Assembly (NCBI GenBank): GCA_964035575.1
Contig: OZ037833.1
Span: forward strand, 124,001 to 188,000
From: Rhynchopus sp. YZ270_cl-10
Lineage: Eukaryota; Euglenozoa; Diplonemea; Diplonemida; Diplonemidae
Length of the DNA: 64,000 nucleotides
Direction: 5' to 3'
Below the pieces are notes generated by a model. That model had not been told where the DNA came from. It did not search any database and was given only the letters and a program-made list of their open reading frames with translations. A program made the position numbers and the translations under genes. Shown piece after piece: positions 48,772-58,737 of the stretch; the first letter of the stretch is position 1; the number at the start of each line of letters is the position of its first letter.

Positions 48772-49597
48772 TGTTTTGTGTTTTGTGTTTTGTTTCGTAG
48801 AGTTACTGAGTCGTGGTGTGGGTGGGTGGGTGGGTGGGTGGTATGGCACAAACCATCACAATACACACTCAGTAATGATTGGCGTCAGTTCAACAGCAAC
48901 GATATGAACAAGCCTTTGAAGATATGAGTCACATGGAGAGGGCATGGAAAAGACGAAGGTCTGTTCTGTTTCTTTGTTGTGAACAATATAAGAAAAACAG
49001 CATAAATATACTGCAGCAATATCATACAATGCAGCGAGGCACAGCACGCCTGAAAAATGGCTTGGGTGAAAAATGCATCTGAGGCGTGGCTGATGCAGAC
49101 AAGTATTCCCGAGTGCGCCTCAGCCACGTCTGAGTATTTTTCATCCGGCCTCAGTGAGGCCGACTGAGCCTCGTTGCATATGATGGCCTATGGGAGAAGG
49201 AACTAAAATTATTGGCATTTTTAGGCATTTTCTGTTGTTGCAAAATCGGTGCAATGATTACGGTCATTCACGAAACACGTTGCCAAGGTATCAAAGGTGA
49301 AAAAGCATTGGGCATGCACAGTGCACCACACAGTGATATGTGCCTTCAGCCTGTTTCATTACTGAGACACCACAAGGCAACGGCGTGTCAACCATGCAAC
49401 GTGCAACACACTGCCACAACAAAACTATAAACAAAGAACAAAGAAATCCTTGCAAGACGAGTGTTCATGCACACATCTTCAAACTTGAGGTGGACAGAAT
49501 ATAATAAATTTACAAAAAACACACACACACACACTGACGACGGCCGGGAAAGTATCCCGAAAGTGATGTGTCGTACAGGTTGAAAAGATTGAAAGAA

Positions 49598-49645
49598 AAG
49601 AAAACTTGGAAGATAAATGTGCCTCGTGCATGCACATCTCAAAAT
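49598..49645 (+). mobile_element. GAAAACTTG mini-element, second recent insertion
   Basis: Compared with 42610-42640 and 47668-47698, this copy has an extra GAAAACTTGGAAGATAAATG followed by TGCCTCGTGCATGCACATCT. Its 3' half can form an ATGTGC/GCACAT hairpin. The sister segments run straight from GATTGAG to AAAATATTGAAA. Confidence 0.65.
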
Positions 49646-50049
49646 ATTGAAAAAGATGAACCTAAGCCTCGCTTAGAACACCTTCATACAATCGTTAAGA
49701 AAGGCTCTATTGTGTGCGACGGTGCATTAGCAGGCAAGATGCGAAGATACAAATGAACGTTCAACCCCAACTCTTCCTGACCTGTTTTGATGTGTATCTC
49801 TTTCCTCTCAACAGTAGGGTAGATAGTAAAGGGAGATGAACGCATCTGCCGTCTCAGGGGTGTGGACAGTTTTGCCGCTGATGCGATCACGTGAAATTGG
49901 AAGGAAAAAAAGAGAGGTTGAAAAGTGCAAACAGGAAAATATAATAATCATGGATAAGTGTTTTCAACAGACCATGTGGGTGGTGGGGGAAATGTGTAGC
50001 AACTTGGGAAGGTGCGGGACAATGTGCAAGCAATCTGCGTTGTACGTAT

Positions 50050-50760
50050 CTAGAACTGGGAAGGGTACTCCTTCGTGGGCATCATCTCTTTGCCTTGGAC
50101 AACGTGCGTAGTAGGAGCCACAGCCTCCCCATCAGCAGTGTTGTTTGCAGGGGCAGCATCAGTCCACCCAGTGAGGCAGAAGAGGAGGCAGTTCACGATA
50201 CCAAGCCCAGCCGCAACAAAGATGAACGGAATCCCGTAGTTCAGGGAGCACTCAGAGAGGGAGTGTTCTCTGTCATCCGCATGGAACTGTGAGTCGTCGT
50301 TGATGAGGTTCTTGTGCACTGCACCCAGCAGGATCGAGCCGCAGATCACCGCAAACAACGCTCCAAACAGGTGGATGAAGCCAGCAAACCTCCCCACAGA
50401 CTGCGGCACGATGCCCACAAACTGTGCAACGTGCACACACGACGCAGCGAAGAACGTAATTGCAGACAGAATGGCAAACGCCTGTGCTGCCTCAAAGAGC
50501 GTGCTCACCTCGTCCAGGTCCTTTGTTTTAATGTCCTGTGAAAACGAGTGACCACCATACACGAGCGATATCTTACCTCTGAACAGCCCTGTCGCCGGCA
50601 TGGGAAGCTCAGCCAACGCAGGCAGCATCGCGTGCGGATGGTTAAGGGACACAGAGCAAGCCTTAGTCACACTGTCCTTCGTGGCAGAGGTTGCGATGAT
50701 GAAGCATATCGCAATAGCACTGAACACCAGAAGCAGCAAGCGTGCGACGATTGCGACCAT
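50050..50760 (-). CDS. Amastin-like four-pass membrane protein E, 236 residues
   Basis: ATG 50760 gives MVAIVARLLLLVFSAIAICF. The N-terminus is closer to copy H than to B or D (ATSATKDSVTKACSVSLNHP). It keeps the FEAAQAFAI segment, the extra VHVAQFVGI stretch before helix 3, and a long tail ending PTKEYPSQF. Loop 3 has changed to DSQFHADDREHSLSE. The linker LFRGKISLVYGGHSFSQDIK must be coding here, because removing its GTAAG...CACAG segment as an intron would break the frame. It is preceded by CACTCAGTAACC, the same AG site as the other copies, but with an AAAGAAGAAGAAGAA leader. Confidence 0.75.
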   Translation of the reverse strand: MVAIVARLLLLVFSAIAICFIIATSATKDSVTKACSVSLNHPHAMLPALAELPMPATGLFRGKISLVYGGHSFSQDIKTKDLDEVSTLFEAAQAFAILSAITFFAASCVHVAQFVGIVPQSVGRFAGFIHLFGALFAVICGSILLGAVHKNLINDDSQFHADDREHSLSECSLNYGIPFIFVAAGLGIVNCLLFCLTGWTDAAPANNTADGEAVAPTTHVVQGKEMMPTKEYPSQF

Positions 50761-50869
50761 TTCTTCTTCTTCTTTTATTTTTTGTAATAGGTTACTGAGT
50801 GGTGGTGTGGACAGGGGTGCGTGCGAAGGTTCGACAAACATACATCTGATGTGAGATCACAATAGACAC

Positions 50870-51660
50870 TAGGGTAGAAGGGGGGCAGCATTTTTATTCC
50901 ATTTTTCATTGCGAATTCAGGCACAGACTGGGTAGGGAAGGGACCGAGGTCTCTTCCCTACTTAGTGGGCCATTTTGACAGGGGGGAAGATATGGGTAGA
51001 AAAGATAGAGTGCAAAACGTCTGATATGCAGCCAGTGAGACTCCGTGGGGTTATCGAACACCCTCTTCGGACTATGGTGTTTTGCAGGGAGAAAGAGGAA
51101 AAACAAAGGAAAGTTCTAAGCCGAATGTGCTCCTTTTGCACATCCTTCTAAATGCAGCAAAAAAAAGACAGTCAGTGACTGACACGTCTTTCAAAACAAC
51201 CGAACCATGTCCGGAAGAAATGGGGTGGGGTGCAGTGGGTGGGACGAGCAAATTATGAAACGATAAAAAAAAACATGGCGGCCAAGGCACACAAAGTGCT
51301 GGGTCCAGTTCACCACTGTCGTTGGGCTCGCTCGATCTCAAGGAGACTCAACTGCGTGGGTGGACACGTGTGACTCTGTAGTCCCAAAGAAAAGGGGATT
51401 CGTAAGAGATCACAAGGCATGCCAATGAGAGAAGACGTGACTTCAGAAAGGCTTGTGTGCCTCACTGGTCACGTGGAACAGGAAAAGAAAACAGAAGAGA
51501 ACTCAATTGAATCCGGGTCTTGCCATGATTCACATGAGCGAAGTGATTGGATGGCGCGGGTCGTCTACTATAGCCTATCAGGGCTGGGGCCCGCAGATGC
51601 ACCCCAGCCTTTTTCATCCCACTGAAGGGGTGACGTAGCCCGAGGTTAGCAGCGCGTGTG
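50870..51660. repeat. Dispersed non-coding block, copy 1 of 5
   Basis: Begins with CACTAGGGTAGAAGGGG and a GCATTTTTATTCCATTTTTC tract. It continues through GATATGCAGCCAGTGAGACT, GTGCTCCTTTTGCACATCCT and GGAGACTCAACTG. Other copies are at 56622-57560, 58738-59540, 61515-62170 and 63505-64000. Frames are not conserved between copies, so it is not coding. Confidence 0.8.
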
Positions 51661-52563
51661 CATAAAAAAAGGAAAGAAGAAGAAGAAAAAAAGAAAAGAC
51701 AACTTGCGAGATGAATGTGCCTCTCACATATTTTCTTTCCTTACTTCAAAAACTCTCTCTTTTTTAATTTCTAATTATTTGGTTTTGGTTGAGACACATC
51801 AATGGTGTCGGTTCTGTGGAATCACTGAACCACCCATATCCTGTATCACATCGTTGATTATTCTTTCCCTGCGTTGACCGCAGGAAAGTTCGCGAGCTAT
51901 CGCCGATTTTTAAAAAAGATGAAAAGCAGAGAGTTAAAAAAGGAGAAGAACAGCAAAAAAACGTTGTGTGAAAAAGTTTTTTCTGTCAAGTGTTTTTGTG
52001 CGTTAGCGGAGAAGAAAACAGTTTCCGATAAAAAGCTCCTGCGTCGGTTTTCTCTTTCACATAAAAAATTGAAACCGCACTCCTACTTGTTCCTTTTTCT
52101 GTGTTTCCCCACCCGCAAACAATAATACAATAAAGACAAAAAGGAGAGGTTGTGGTGAAACGCACACACCTCAACCTGTCGGTGAAATGTGGCTCTGCTC
52201 CCACCCGCCCCAGATTGGAAAAAATGGAAGGGAGGGGTACGGTGTTCAATTTTCTGTTAGCATTGCATGGAATCATATAAAATTATTTTTGGGTTGAGTC
52301 ATAGACCGGAGCGTGTCCTGCCATTGCTTTTTTTGAAAGGACATCTAAATAAAAAACAAAACAAATCTTGACTGATAAAAGCACGTCATTGTTACCACAA
52401 ACAATGCAGCGGGGAATAAACAACACAGACTAATGACTCACACCCTATCAGGACCACTAGGTCCCGAAATGAATGTCTCCGCACCTGTTCTATGTTTATT
52501 CATCAGGGGCGGCTTTGCCATGTACCATAAAAAGCAAGCCGTGTACTCCAAGTCAAGCAAGCC
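51660..52563. other. Intergenic stretch downstream of the CUB-like gene
   Basis: No gene seen. It carries the repeat shared with 45335-45475 (51745-51890) and a short motif near 51697 (ACTTGCGAGATGAATGTGCC) related to the mini-elements. Confidence 0.5.
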
Positions 52564-55500
52564 TTACAGAGCAGAGTTGCTGCTTCGGAAGTTCGGCGCG
52601 TTCGTAGAGGGATGCTTCACTTTCTTTAACGTACACACCACGAAGGCCAACACCACAATCGCAACCGCTGTGATACCACCGAGACAGACGCCAATAATGC
52701 CACCCACAGCGAGCGCATCAGCGCCTGTGTCTGGCTCGGGTGTCTCCTCTTGCAGTGGGGTTGTAGGAAGTGGCGTTGCTTTGTCGGCCTTTGTTGAACA
52801 CACAAAGTGATCCGCTGACCCGACCCTCGTGTACCCACTCAAGCAGGACAGCGGAACACACACACCCGCGTCCGTGCGGTACACCTGTCTCACACCAGGC
52901 ACAGTCGGACACTGCAGCGCATCCACAGAGGCAAGCCCTGCCGACAGCACATCCCCAAGGCCCAGGTCAGACGCCTGCACCTTCTCCGAGAGGCGTGCTG
53001 CCACGTCCATTGCAGCCACGTCAAGCAGCGGCATGTCCGACACAGACACAAACACGTTCAGCGACCCGCACTCCTCACGCACGTCCGTCACAGTCCCACC
53101 CACAAGGTCCACCACAAGCTGTCCAACGCTTGCCCCCTTCCCAGAGCTGCCGTCGCAGGCAACGTCGAACGTTGCGTGCACCACATCCGACACCCTCGTC
53201 TCGCTCGTCACACAGATGTGTGCACGGCGTCCGCTAGCAGCGTCAAAGGGCTTCACGAAGCCGTCCCCACACATGCAGTGTCCGTTATCCTTGCATGTTG
53301 CCGCAGTGTCGCCGTGCTGCTTGCACTGTGCATCAGAGGTGCACCACGTCATAGCTGCGCTGCTTGGCGCTTCTGTTGTTGGCACTGGGGTGTGTCCTTC
53401 CGGCAGTGCAGTTGGCAATGCTGTTGGTTCCGCTGTATCTCCAATCGGTAGTGCTGTTGGTGGCGCTGTTGGTTCTGCTGTTGGCAGTGCTGTTGGTTCC
53501 GCTGTTGGTCCCGCTGTATCTCCAATCGGTAGTGCTGTTGGTAGCGCTGTTGGTGCTGTTGTTGGTTCTGCTGTTGGTGTTGCTGTTGGCACTGCAGTTG
53601 GTAGTGCTGTTGGTGCTGTTGTTGGTGTTGCTGTAGGAACTGCTGACGGTTCTGCTGTGGGAGGGGCAGGTGCAGACAGACACTCGTAACGGAAGGCAAA
53701 GTCACCACCATCACTGTCAGCATCAGTTGTGAAGAACACGTATGTCGCTCCTGTCGAAGTGAAGGTGAAGTCCTCAACAGTGTCCAAACCAGATGCGTTG
53801 AAGAAGGTGGTCCGGAAACCGTTCACTTTGCGCATCATCCGCAGAGAGTCGTTGCCAATGTTGAAAGACGTCCACGTGATACGCATCGCAGCGTCGCACT
53901 GCAGAATCCAATGCTCCTGACTATCTGGCCCGTAGTTGAGGTGGCTCACATCCCCAGCAGTGTTCGGTGTTGATGGAAGAGCAGCAGGCACAGCGTCACA
54001 GGCCCACGAGAACAGAACCTTCTTGTTCCCAGTCTTCGTACTCGCAGTCATCGTCACGGCTGTGCGTGTCGCAAAGTGCTTAGTGATCACTCTGTTGTGC
54101 TCACCACTGACACGCGACTCCTCTTTCCCGTTAATGCTGATGATGAAGTCGCCGCCGAAGTCGTTCAAGTACTGCACTGCAAAGATGCCGTCACAGGGAA
54201 CAGTCCAGACGGTGTCGGCGATCTTGTTGGGAAGCAACCTGTCCACGATCCCGCTGTTCGGTAGTACGATGTTGTTCGACAGACACTCGTAACGGAAGGC
54301 AAAGTCACCACCAACACTGTCAGCATCAGTTGTGAAGAACACGTATGTCGGTCCTGTCGAAGTGAAGGTGAAGTCCTCAGCAGTGTCCAAACCAGATGCG
54401 TTGAAGAAGGTGGTCCGGAAACCGTTCACTTTGCGCATCATCCGCAGAGAGTCATTGCCAATGTTGAAAGACGTCCACTTGATGTTCACCTCTTGGTCTT
54501 CCTTACACTGCAGAATCCAGTACTCCCGATCTGGCCCGTAGTTGAGGTGGCTCACATCCCCAGCAGTGTTCAGTGTTGATGGAAGAGCAGCAGGCATAGC
54601 GTCGCAGGCCCACGAGAACAGCACCTTCTTGTTCCCAGTCTTCATACTCGCAGTCATCGTCACGGCTGTGTGTGTCGCAAAGTTCTTAGTGATCACTCTG
54701 TTGTGCTCACCACTGACACGTGACTCCTCTTTCCCGTTAATGCTGATGATGAAGTCGCCGCCGAAGTCGTTCAAGTACTGCACTGCAAAGATGCCGTCAC
54801 AGGGAACAGTCCAGACGGTGTCGGCGATCTTGTTGGGAAGCAACCTGTCCACGATCCCGCTGTTCGGTAGTACGATGTTGTTCGACAGACACTCGTAACG
54901 GAAGGCAAAGTCACCACCAACACTGTCAGCATCAGTTGTGAAGAACACGTATGTCGGTCCTGTCGAAGTGAAGGTGAAGTCCTCAACAGTGTCCAAACCA
55001 GATGCGTTGAAGAAGGTGGTCCGGAAACCGTTCACTTTGCGCATCATCCGCAGAGAGTCGTTGCCAATGTTGAAAGACGTCCACTTGATGTTCACCTCTT
55101 GGTCTTCCTTACACTGCAGAATCCAGTACTCCCGATCATCTGGCCCGTAGTTGAGGTGGCTCACATCCCCAGCAGTGTTCAGTGTTGATGGAAGAGCAGC
55201 AGGCACAGCGTCGCAGGCCCACGAGAACAGCACCTTCTTGTTCCCAGTCTTCATACTCGCAGTCATCGTCACAGCTGTGCGTGCTGCAAAGGTGTGCGTA
55301 GTTAACCTGTGGTACCCACCACTGACACGTGACTCCTCTTTCCCGTTGTTGCTGATGATGAAGTCGCCACCGAAGTCGTTCAAGTACTGCACTGCAAAGA
55401 TGCCGTCACAGGGAACAGTCCAGACGGTGTCGGCGATCTTGCTGGGAAGCAACCTGTCCACGATCCCGCTGTTCGGTAGTACGATGTCGTTCAACAGACA

Positions 55501-56151
55501 CTCGTAACGGAAGGCAAAGTCACCACCAGCACTGCCTGCATCACTAATGAAGAACACGTATGTCGCTCCTGTCGAAGTGAAGGTGAAGTCCTCAGCAGTG
55601 TCCAAACCAGATGCGTTGAAGAAGGTGGACGAGACGCGGTTCTTTCTCTGACCAATCCGCAGAGAGTCGTTGCCAACGTTGAAAGACGTCCACTTGATGT
55701 TCACTTCTTCGTCCTCCTTACACGGCAGAACCCAGTACTTCCGCTCATCTGGCCCGTAGTTCATGTGGCTCACATCCCCAGCAGTGTTCAGTGTTGATGG
55801 AAGAGCAGCAGGCATAGCGTCGCAGGCCCACGAGAACAGCACCTTCTTGTTCCCAGACAGCGACGTCACCCTCGCAATCATAATGACACGTGTCTGTGCA
55901 ACAAAGCTGTGTGTAGTGACGGTACTGTGCTCACCACTGACACGTGACTCCTCTTTCCCGTTGTTCCTGATGATGAAGTCGCCACCAAAGTCGTTCAAGT
56001 ACTGCACTGCAAAGATGCCGTCACAGGGAACAGTCCAGACGGTGTCGGCTTTTTCGGTGGGAAGCAACCTGTCCACGATCCCGCTGCTGTTGTCAAGGTT
56101 GTGCACAGCGCGCGCGTGCAGCGCCATGGCTGCCACAAGAACTGAATACAT
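52564..56151 (-). CDS. Type I surface protein with four CUB-like repeats, mucin linker and EGF-like module, 1195 residues
   Basis: I start at ATG 56151 (MYSVLVAAMALHARAVHN), which gives a clean signal peptide; the open frame upstream of it has no ATG. Residues about 20-828 are four units of about 203 residues (609 bases). Each has SGIVDRLLP, TVWTVPCDGIFAVQYLND, SWACDA, NYGPD, a WTSFN-x-GNDSLR core and GGDFAFRYEC. The last part resembles CUB domains, with four Cys per unit. Next is a Pro/Thr/Ala linker (about 830-925), an EGF-like module (WCTSDAQCKQHG, CKDNGHCMCGDGF), a SEA-like segment, a membrane helix (GGIIGVCLGGITAVAIVVLA) and a short cytoplasmic tail. It is probably an adhesion or recognition receptor at the cell surface. 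Units 2 to 4 are nearly identical, so they were amplified recently. Confidence 0.9.
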   Translation of the reverse strand: MYSVLVAAMALHARAVHNLDNSSGIVDRLLPTEKADTVWTVPCDGIFAVQYLNDFGGDFIIRNNGKEESRVSGEHSTVTTHSFVAQTRVIMIARVTSLSGNKKVLFSWACDAMPAALPSTLNTAGDVSHMNYGPDERKYWVLPCKEDEEVNIKWTSFNVGNDSLRIGQRKNRVSSTFFNASGLDTAEDFTFTSTGATYVFFISDAGSAGGDFAFRYECLLNDIVLPNSGIVDRLLPSKIADTVWTVPCDGIFAVQYLNDFGGDFIISNNGKEESRVSGGYHRLTTHTFAARTAVTMTASMKTGNKKVLFSWACDAVPAALPSTLNTAGDVSHLNYGPDDREYWILQCKEDQEVNIKWTSFNIGNDSLRMMRKVNGFRTTFFNASGLDTVEDFTFTSTGPTYVFFTTDADSVGGDFAFRYECLSNNIVLPNSGIVDRLLPNKIADTVWTVPCDGIFAVQYLNDFGGDFIISINGKEESRVSGEHNRVITKNFATHTAVTMTASMKTGNKKVLFSWACDAMPAALPSTLNTAGDVSHLNYGPDREYWILQCKEDQEVNIKWTSFNIGNDSLRMMRKVNGFRTTFFNASGLDTAEDFTFTSTGPTYVFFTTDADSVGGDFAFRYECLSNNIVLPNSGIVDRLLPNKIADTVWTVPCDGIFAVQYLNDFGGDFIISINGKEESRVSGEHNRVITKHFATRTAVTMTASTKTGNKKVLFSWACDAVPAALPSTPNTAGDVSHLNYGPDSQEHWILQCDAAMRITWTSFNIGNDSLRMMRKVNGFRTTFFNASGLDTVEDFTFTSTGATYVFFTTDADSDGGDFAFRYECLSAPAPPTAEPSAVPTATPTTAPTALPTAVPTATPTAEPTTAPTALPTALPIGDTAGPTAEPTALPTAEPTAPPTALPIGDTAEPTALPTALPEGHTPVPTTEAPSSAAMTWCTSDAQCKQHGDTAATCKDNGHCMCGDGFVKPFDAASGRRAHICVTSETRVSDVVHATFDVACDGSSGKGASVGQLVVDLVGGTVTDVREECGSLNVFVSVSDMPLLDVAAMDVAARLSEKVQASDLGLGDVLSAGLASVDALQCPTVPGVRQVYRTDAGVCVPLSCLSGYTRVGSADHFVCSTKADKATPLPTTPLQEETPEPDTGADALAVGGIIGVCLGGITAVAIVVLAFVVCTLKKVKHPSTNAPNFRSSNSAL

Positions 56152-56337
56152 GGTGTGGAGAGTGTGGTGCACAGGGTGTATGATTTATCTGGAGTGAGTG
56201 TGTTGCAAGCACAAAGGGGCCACAAGCTTAGTACGAATAGTCCTCAGTCCTCAGGAGGAGACACAGAACAGGTTCAGACAGCACCATCAGACAGGCCAGA
56301 GCGTTTTCTAGAACGTTGCCGTTTTGTTTTTGTAGAC

Positions 56338-56619
56338 TTAGGCAATGACGGGAGGTGGTGTGAACCTGCTGCATGGTATGCAGTATGCGCTTGTGATGAA
56401 GACCCAAGAGCACACCAAGATGATGTGCGGTGTACACATCCATGCACCTCTAAACGCATCCTCTCGAAGCATGCTTAGGTAGCAGCACTGAAGGCACAGA
56501 AGAAGGAAGAGGGGCACCGCAAGCACCACAGTCAACGTAGATGCTTCGGTGTACAGGTCGTGGTGCAGTGTTGTGGTGAGCAGGGGGTAGTGAAGCAGTG
56601 ATGCAAATAAGGAGAACAA
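56338..56619 (-). other. Hydrophobic open frame, possible exon or small membrane protein (copy 1)
   Basis: The frame has two hydrophobic stretches, VLAVPLFLLLCLQCCYL and HIILVCSWVFITSAYC, with a basic loop REDAFRGAW. No ATG opens it at its 5' end. The same text recurs at 61290-61512, so it is a duplicated segment. Whether it is an exon of something, or a relic, cannot be settled from here. Confidence 0.3.
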
Positions 56620-56621
56620 AA

Positions 56622-57560
56622 AGACACTAGGGTAGAAGCATTTTTATTCCATTTTTCATTGAAAAAATCAGGCACGGACTGGGTAGGGAAGGGACCGAGG
56701 TACTGGTGGAACACTAGTCGTAAAAACACCAGTCATTTGAGCTAGTAGCACTACTAGTAGTCCTTTTGACTCATCTGCCATGATCAAGTAGTCGTGGGAG
56801 GCTCAACAACTGCAACAACCATCCTCTGCCCAGGCGTACCAGGGTACAGGGGCCTTCGGTGGATGGGTTACTGCTGCTTCGAGAGGGTGCGTCACGTTAT
56901 TGATCAAAAGAAACAATATTAAGCGTGCTGCAAACACGACTGTGCTTGCAGGAAGCGACGACAAACAAAGAAACAGAGCGAAAGACTCGTCGCATTGCAC
57001 CACAGAGAAGAGAGGCCATTCCGCACAGAAAACTGAGTGAGATATGGAAAAGAGATAGTGCAAAACGTCTCTGATATGCAGCCAGTGAGACTCCGTGGGG
57101 TTACACTCTTCGACTGTATTGTTTTGCAGACAGAAAGAAAAAAACAAAGGAAAGTTCTAAGCCGAATGTGCTCCTTTTGCACATCCTTCTAAATGCAACA
57201 AATAGAAAAGACAGCCCAGTTACTGACACGTCTTTCCAGACAACCGAGCCATGTCCGGAGGACATAGGGTGGGGTGCAGTGGGTGGGACGATAACAAATT
57301 ATGAAACGATAAAGAAAACATGGCGGCCAAGGCACACAAAGAGCTGGATCCAGTTCACCACTGTTGTTGGGCTCGCTCGACCCCAAGGAGACTCAACTGT
57401 GTGAGCTGACACGTAGTCCCCAACAAAAGGGAGTTCGTAAGAGATCACAAGGCATACCGATGAGAGAAGACGTGACTTCGAAAGGCTTGTGTGCCTCACT
57501 GGTCACGTGGAACAGGAAAAAGGAAAAGAAAACAGAAGAGAGCTATAGTGAATATGGGTC
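56622..57560. repeat. Dispersed non-coding block, copy 2 of 5
   Basis: Same order of words as the block at 50870-51660. An extra stretch at about 56700-57000, absent from the other copies, interrupts it. Confidence 0.75.
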
Positions 57561-57570
57561 TTGCCATGAT

Positions 57571-57918
57571 TCAACTGAGAGGGTACGCCTTCACCGGCAG
57601 CATCTCGTTGCCCTGGACAACGTGCGTAGTAGGAGCCACAGCCTCCCCATCAGCAGTGTTGTTTGCAGGGGCAGCATCAGTCCACCCAGTGAGGCAGAAG
57701 AGGAGGCAGTTCACGATACCAAGCCCAGCCGCAACAAAGATGAACGGAATCCCGTAGTTCAGGGAGCACTCAGAGAGGGAGTGGTCGTTGTCACTCGAAT
57801 GGAGCAGCGAGTCGTCGTTGATGAGGTTCTTGTGCACTGCACCCAGCAGGATCGAGCCGCAGATCACCGCAAACAACGCTCCAAACAGGTGGATGAAGCC
57901 AGCAAACCTCCCCACAGA
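57571..57918 (-). pseudogene. Amastin-like 3' fragment F, joined to zinc-finger-like gene
   Basis: Encodes only VGRFAGFIHLFGALFAVICG onward: helices 3 and 4 and the tail, ending VKAYPLS. Helices 1 and 2 and the start codon are missing. Upstream, the conserved sequence stops exactly at the TCTGTGGGGAGG that follows CCGCAG in the full genes, and unrelated sequence from the end of the 57953-58558 gene takes over. The fragment is open and could be a downstream exon of a chimeric transcript, or dead. Confidence 0.7.
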
Positions 57919-57952
57919 CAAACTATGCAATGTGAACACACTAGTTCCCTCT

Positions 57953-58558
57953 TCACAGACACCCTGCGTACTCAACGCAAACGAATGGAGAGTAAGGTTC
58001 GTTTCTGTAGTAGGCAGGCTTAGAGGGGAGGGGGAGCTTTGTGTGGAGGTCGGTCGCTTCAACCATGTGGGAGGAAGCGGAGCAGGCGTCGAAGGAGGAC
58101 TGGGAGGCGGAGGCGGAGTCGGCGGAGCAGGAGGATGTCATGCGTGTGAGGCGGGGTGACATGCTTGATGTGGACACATGCTGCGAAGGGCCAGAGGTCG
58201 ACGACGCGGAGGATGTGGAGGTGGCCTCAAGGTTCTCGGCACGCTTCCGCTTGTTCTGCACTTTCTTAAGGGCGAGGAGAAACTGCTCATATCTGGTTCC
58301 CTTTTTGTAGATGTGCGGGCTGCCGCAGTTTCCAAGGCATGTCCCTGCGTAAAACTCCGAGCACTTCGCGTGGTCGTTGATGCGGATGTTCCACGCAGCC
58401 TCGCACACAAAGCACACCAGACGTGCCTCAAACTGCTTGCTGAGGTACTTCTCCTTCTTCCATGCGTTGTGCTGGCAGGGAGGAGTGTGTTCCACCACGA
58501 CGTCACACTCCGCAGCACCAACCTTTGCGACCTTCTGTGCAGACTGTGTAGGGCACAT
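57953..58558 (-). CDS. Putative zinc-binding protein with Ser-rich tail, 201 residues (copy 1)
   Basis: ATG 58558 gives MCPTQSAQKVAKVGAAECDV. Residues about 25-85 hold clustered Cys and His: TPPCQHN, RLVCFVCEAAWN, NDHAKCSEFYAGTCLGNCGS. The arrangement C-x2-C...H-x2-C...C-x3-C suggests one or two zinc sites, of BED, RING or IBR type; the family is not certain. A basic stretch (KKVQNKRKRAE) could be a nuclear signal. The second half is Ser/Thr-rich and likely disordered. A nearly identical copy lies at 60318-60923, and in both the amastin-like 3' fragment follows directly downstream. Confidence 0.65.
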   Translation of the reverse strand: MCPTQSAQKVAKVGAAECDVVVEHTPPCQHNAWKKEKYLSKQFEARLVCFVCEAAWNIRINDHAKCSEFYAGTCLGNCGSPHIYKKGTRYEQFLLALKKVQNKRKRAENLEATSTSSASSTSGPSQHVSTSSMSPRLTRMTSSCSADSASASQSSFDACSASSHMVEATDLHTKLPLPSKPAYYRNEPYSPFVCVEYAGCL

Positions 58559-58737
58559 TATAAAAGAAGAGAAGAAGAGTGGCGTCTAAAGCCCAATGAG
58601 CGGAAATGAAAGATTTTATTGCTTTTTTTTTGAGAAAGGGAAGAGACGAAAAGGATACAGGATAAGTGTTTTGTGTAGTGGTTTTTTTGTGAAAGAATAT
58701 CTGAAGGTGTGCATGAAGGGGTGTGAAGAGCTTAGAG

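Larger units (their letters stand above)
46172..49065. repeat. Duplicated unit, genes C and D with flanks (second copy)
   Basis: Counterpart of 41140-44015. It carries one clear extra insertion, a mini-element at 47022-47077 that is absent from the equivalent places near 42015, 43913 and 48970. Confidence 0.8.

Noticed and set aside
51072-51341. Minus-strand frame within the dispersed block
   Set aside because: The equivalent frames in the other block copies shift and change, which is not expected of a real protein.
52770-53689. Plus-strand frames opposite the Pro/Thr/Ala linker of the CUB-like gene
   Set aside because: Shadows of the repetitive linker; the minus frame runs from signal peptide to membrane anchor without a break.
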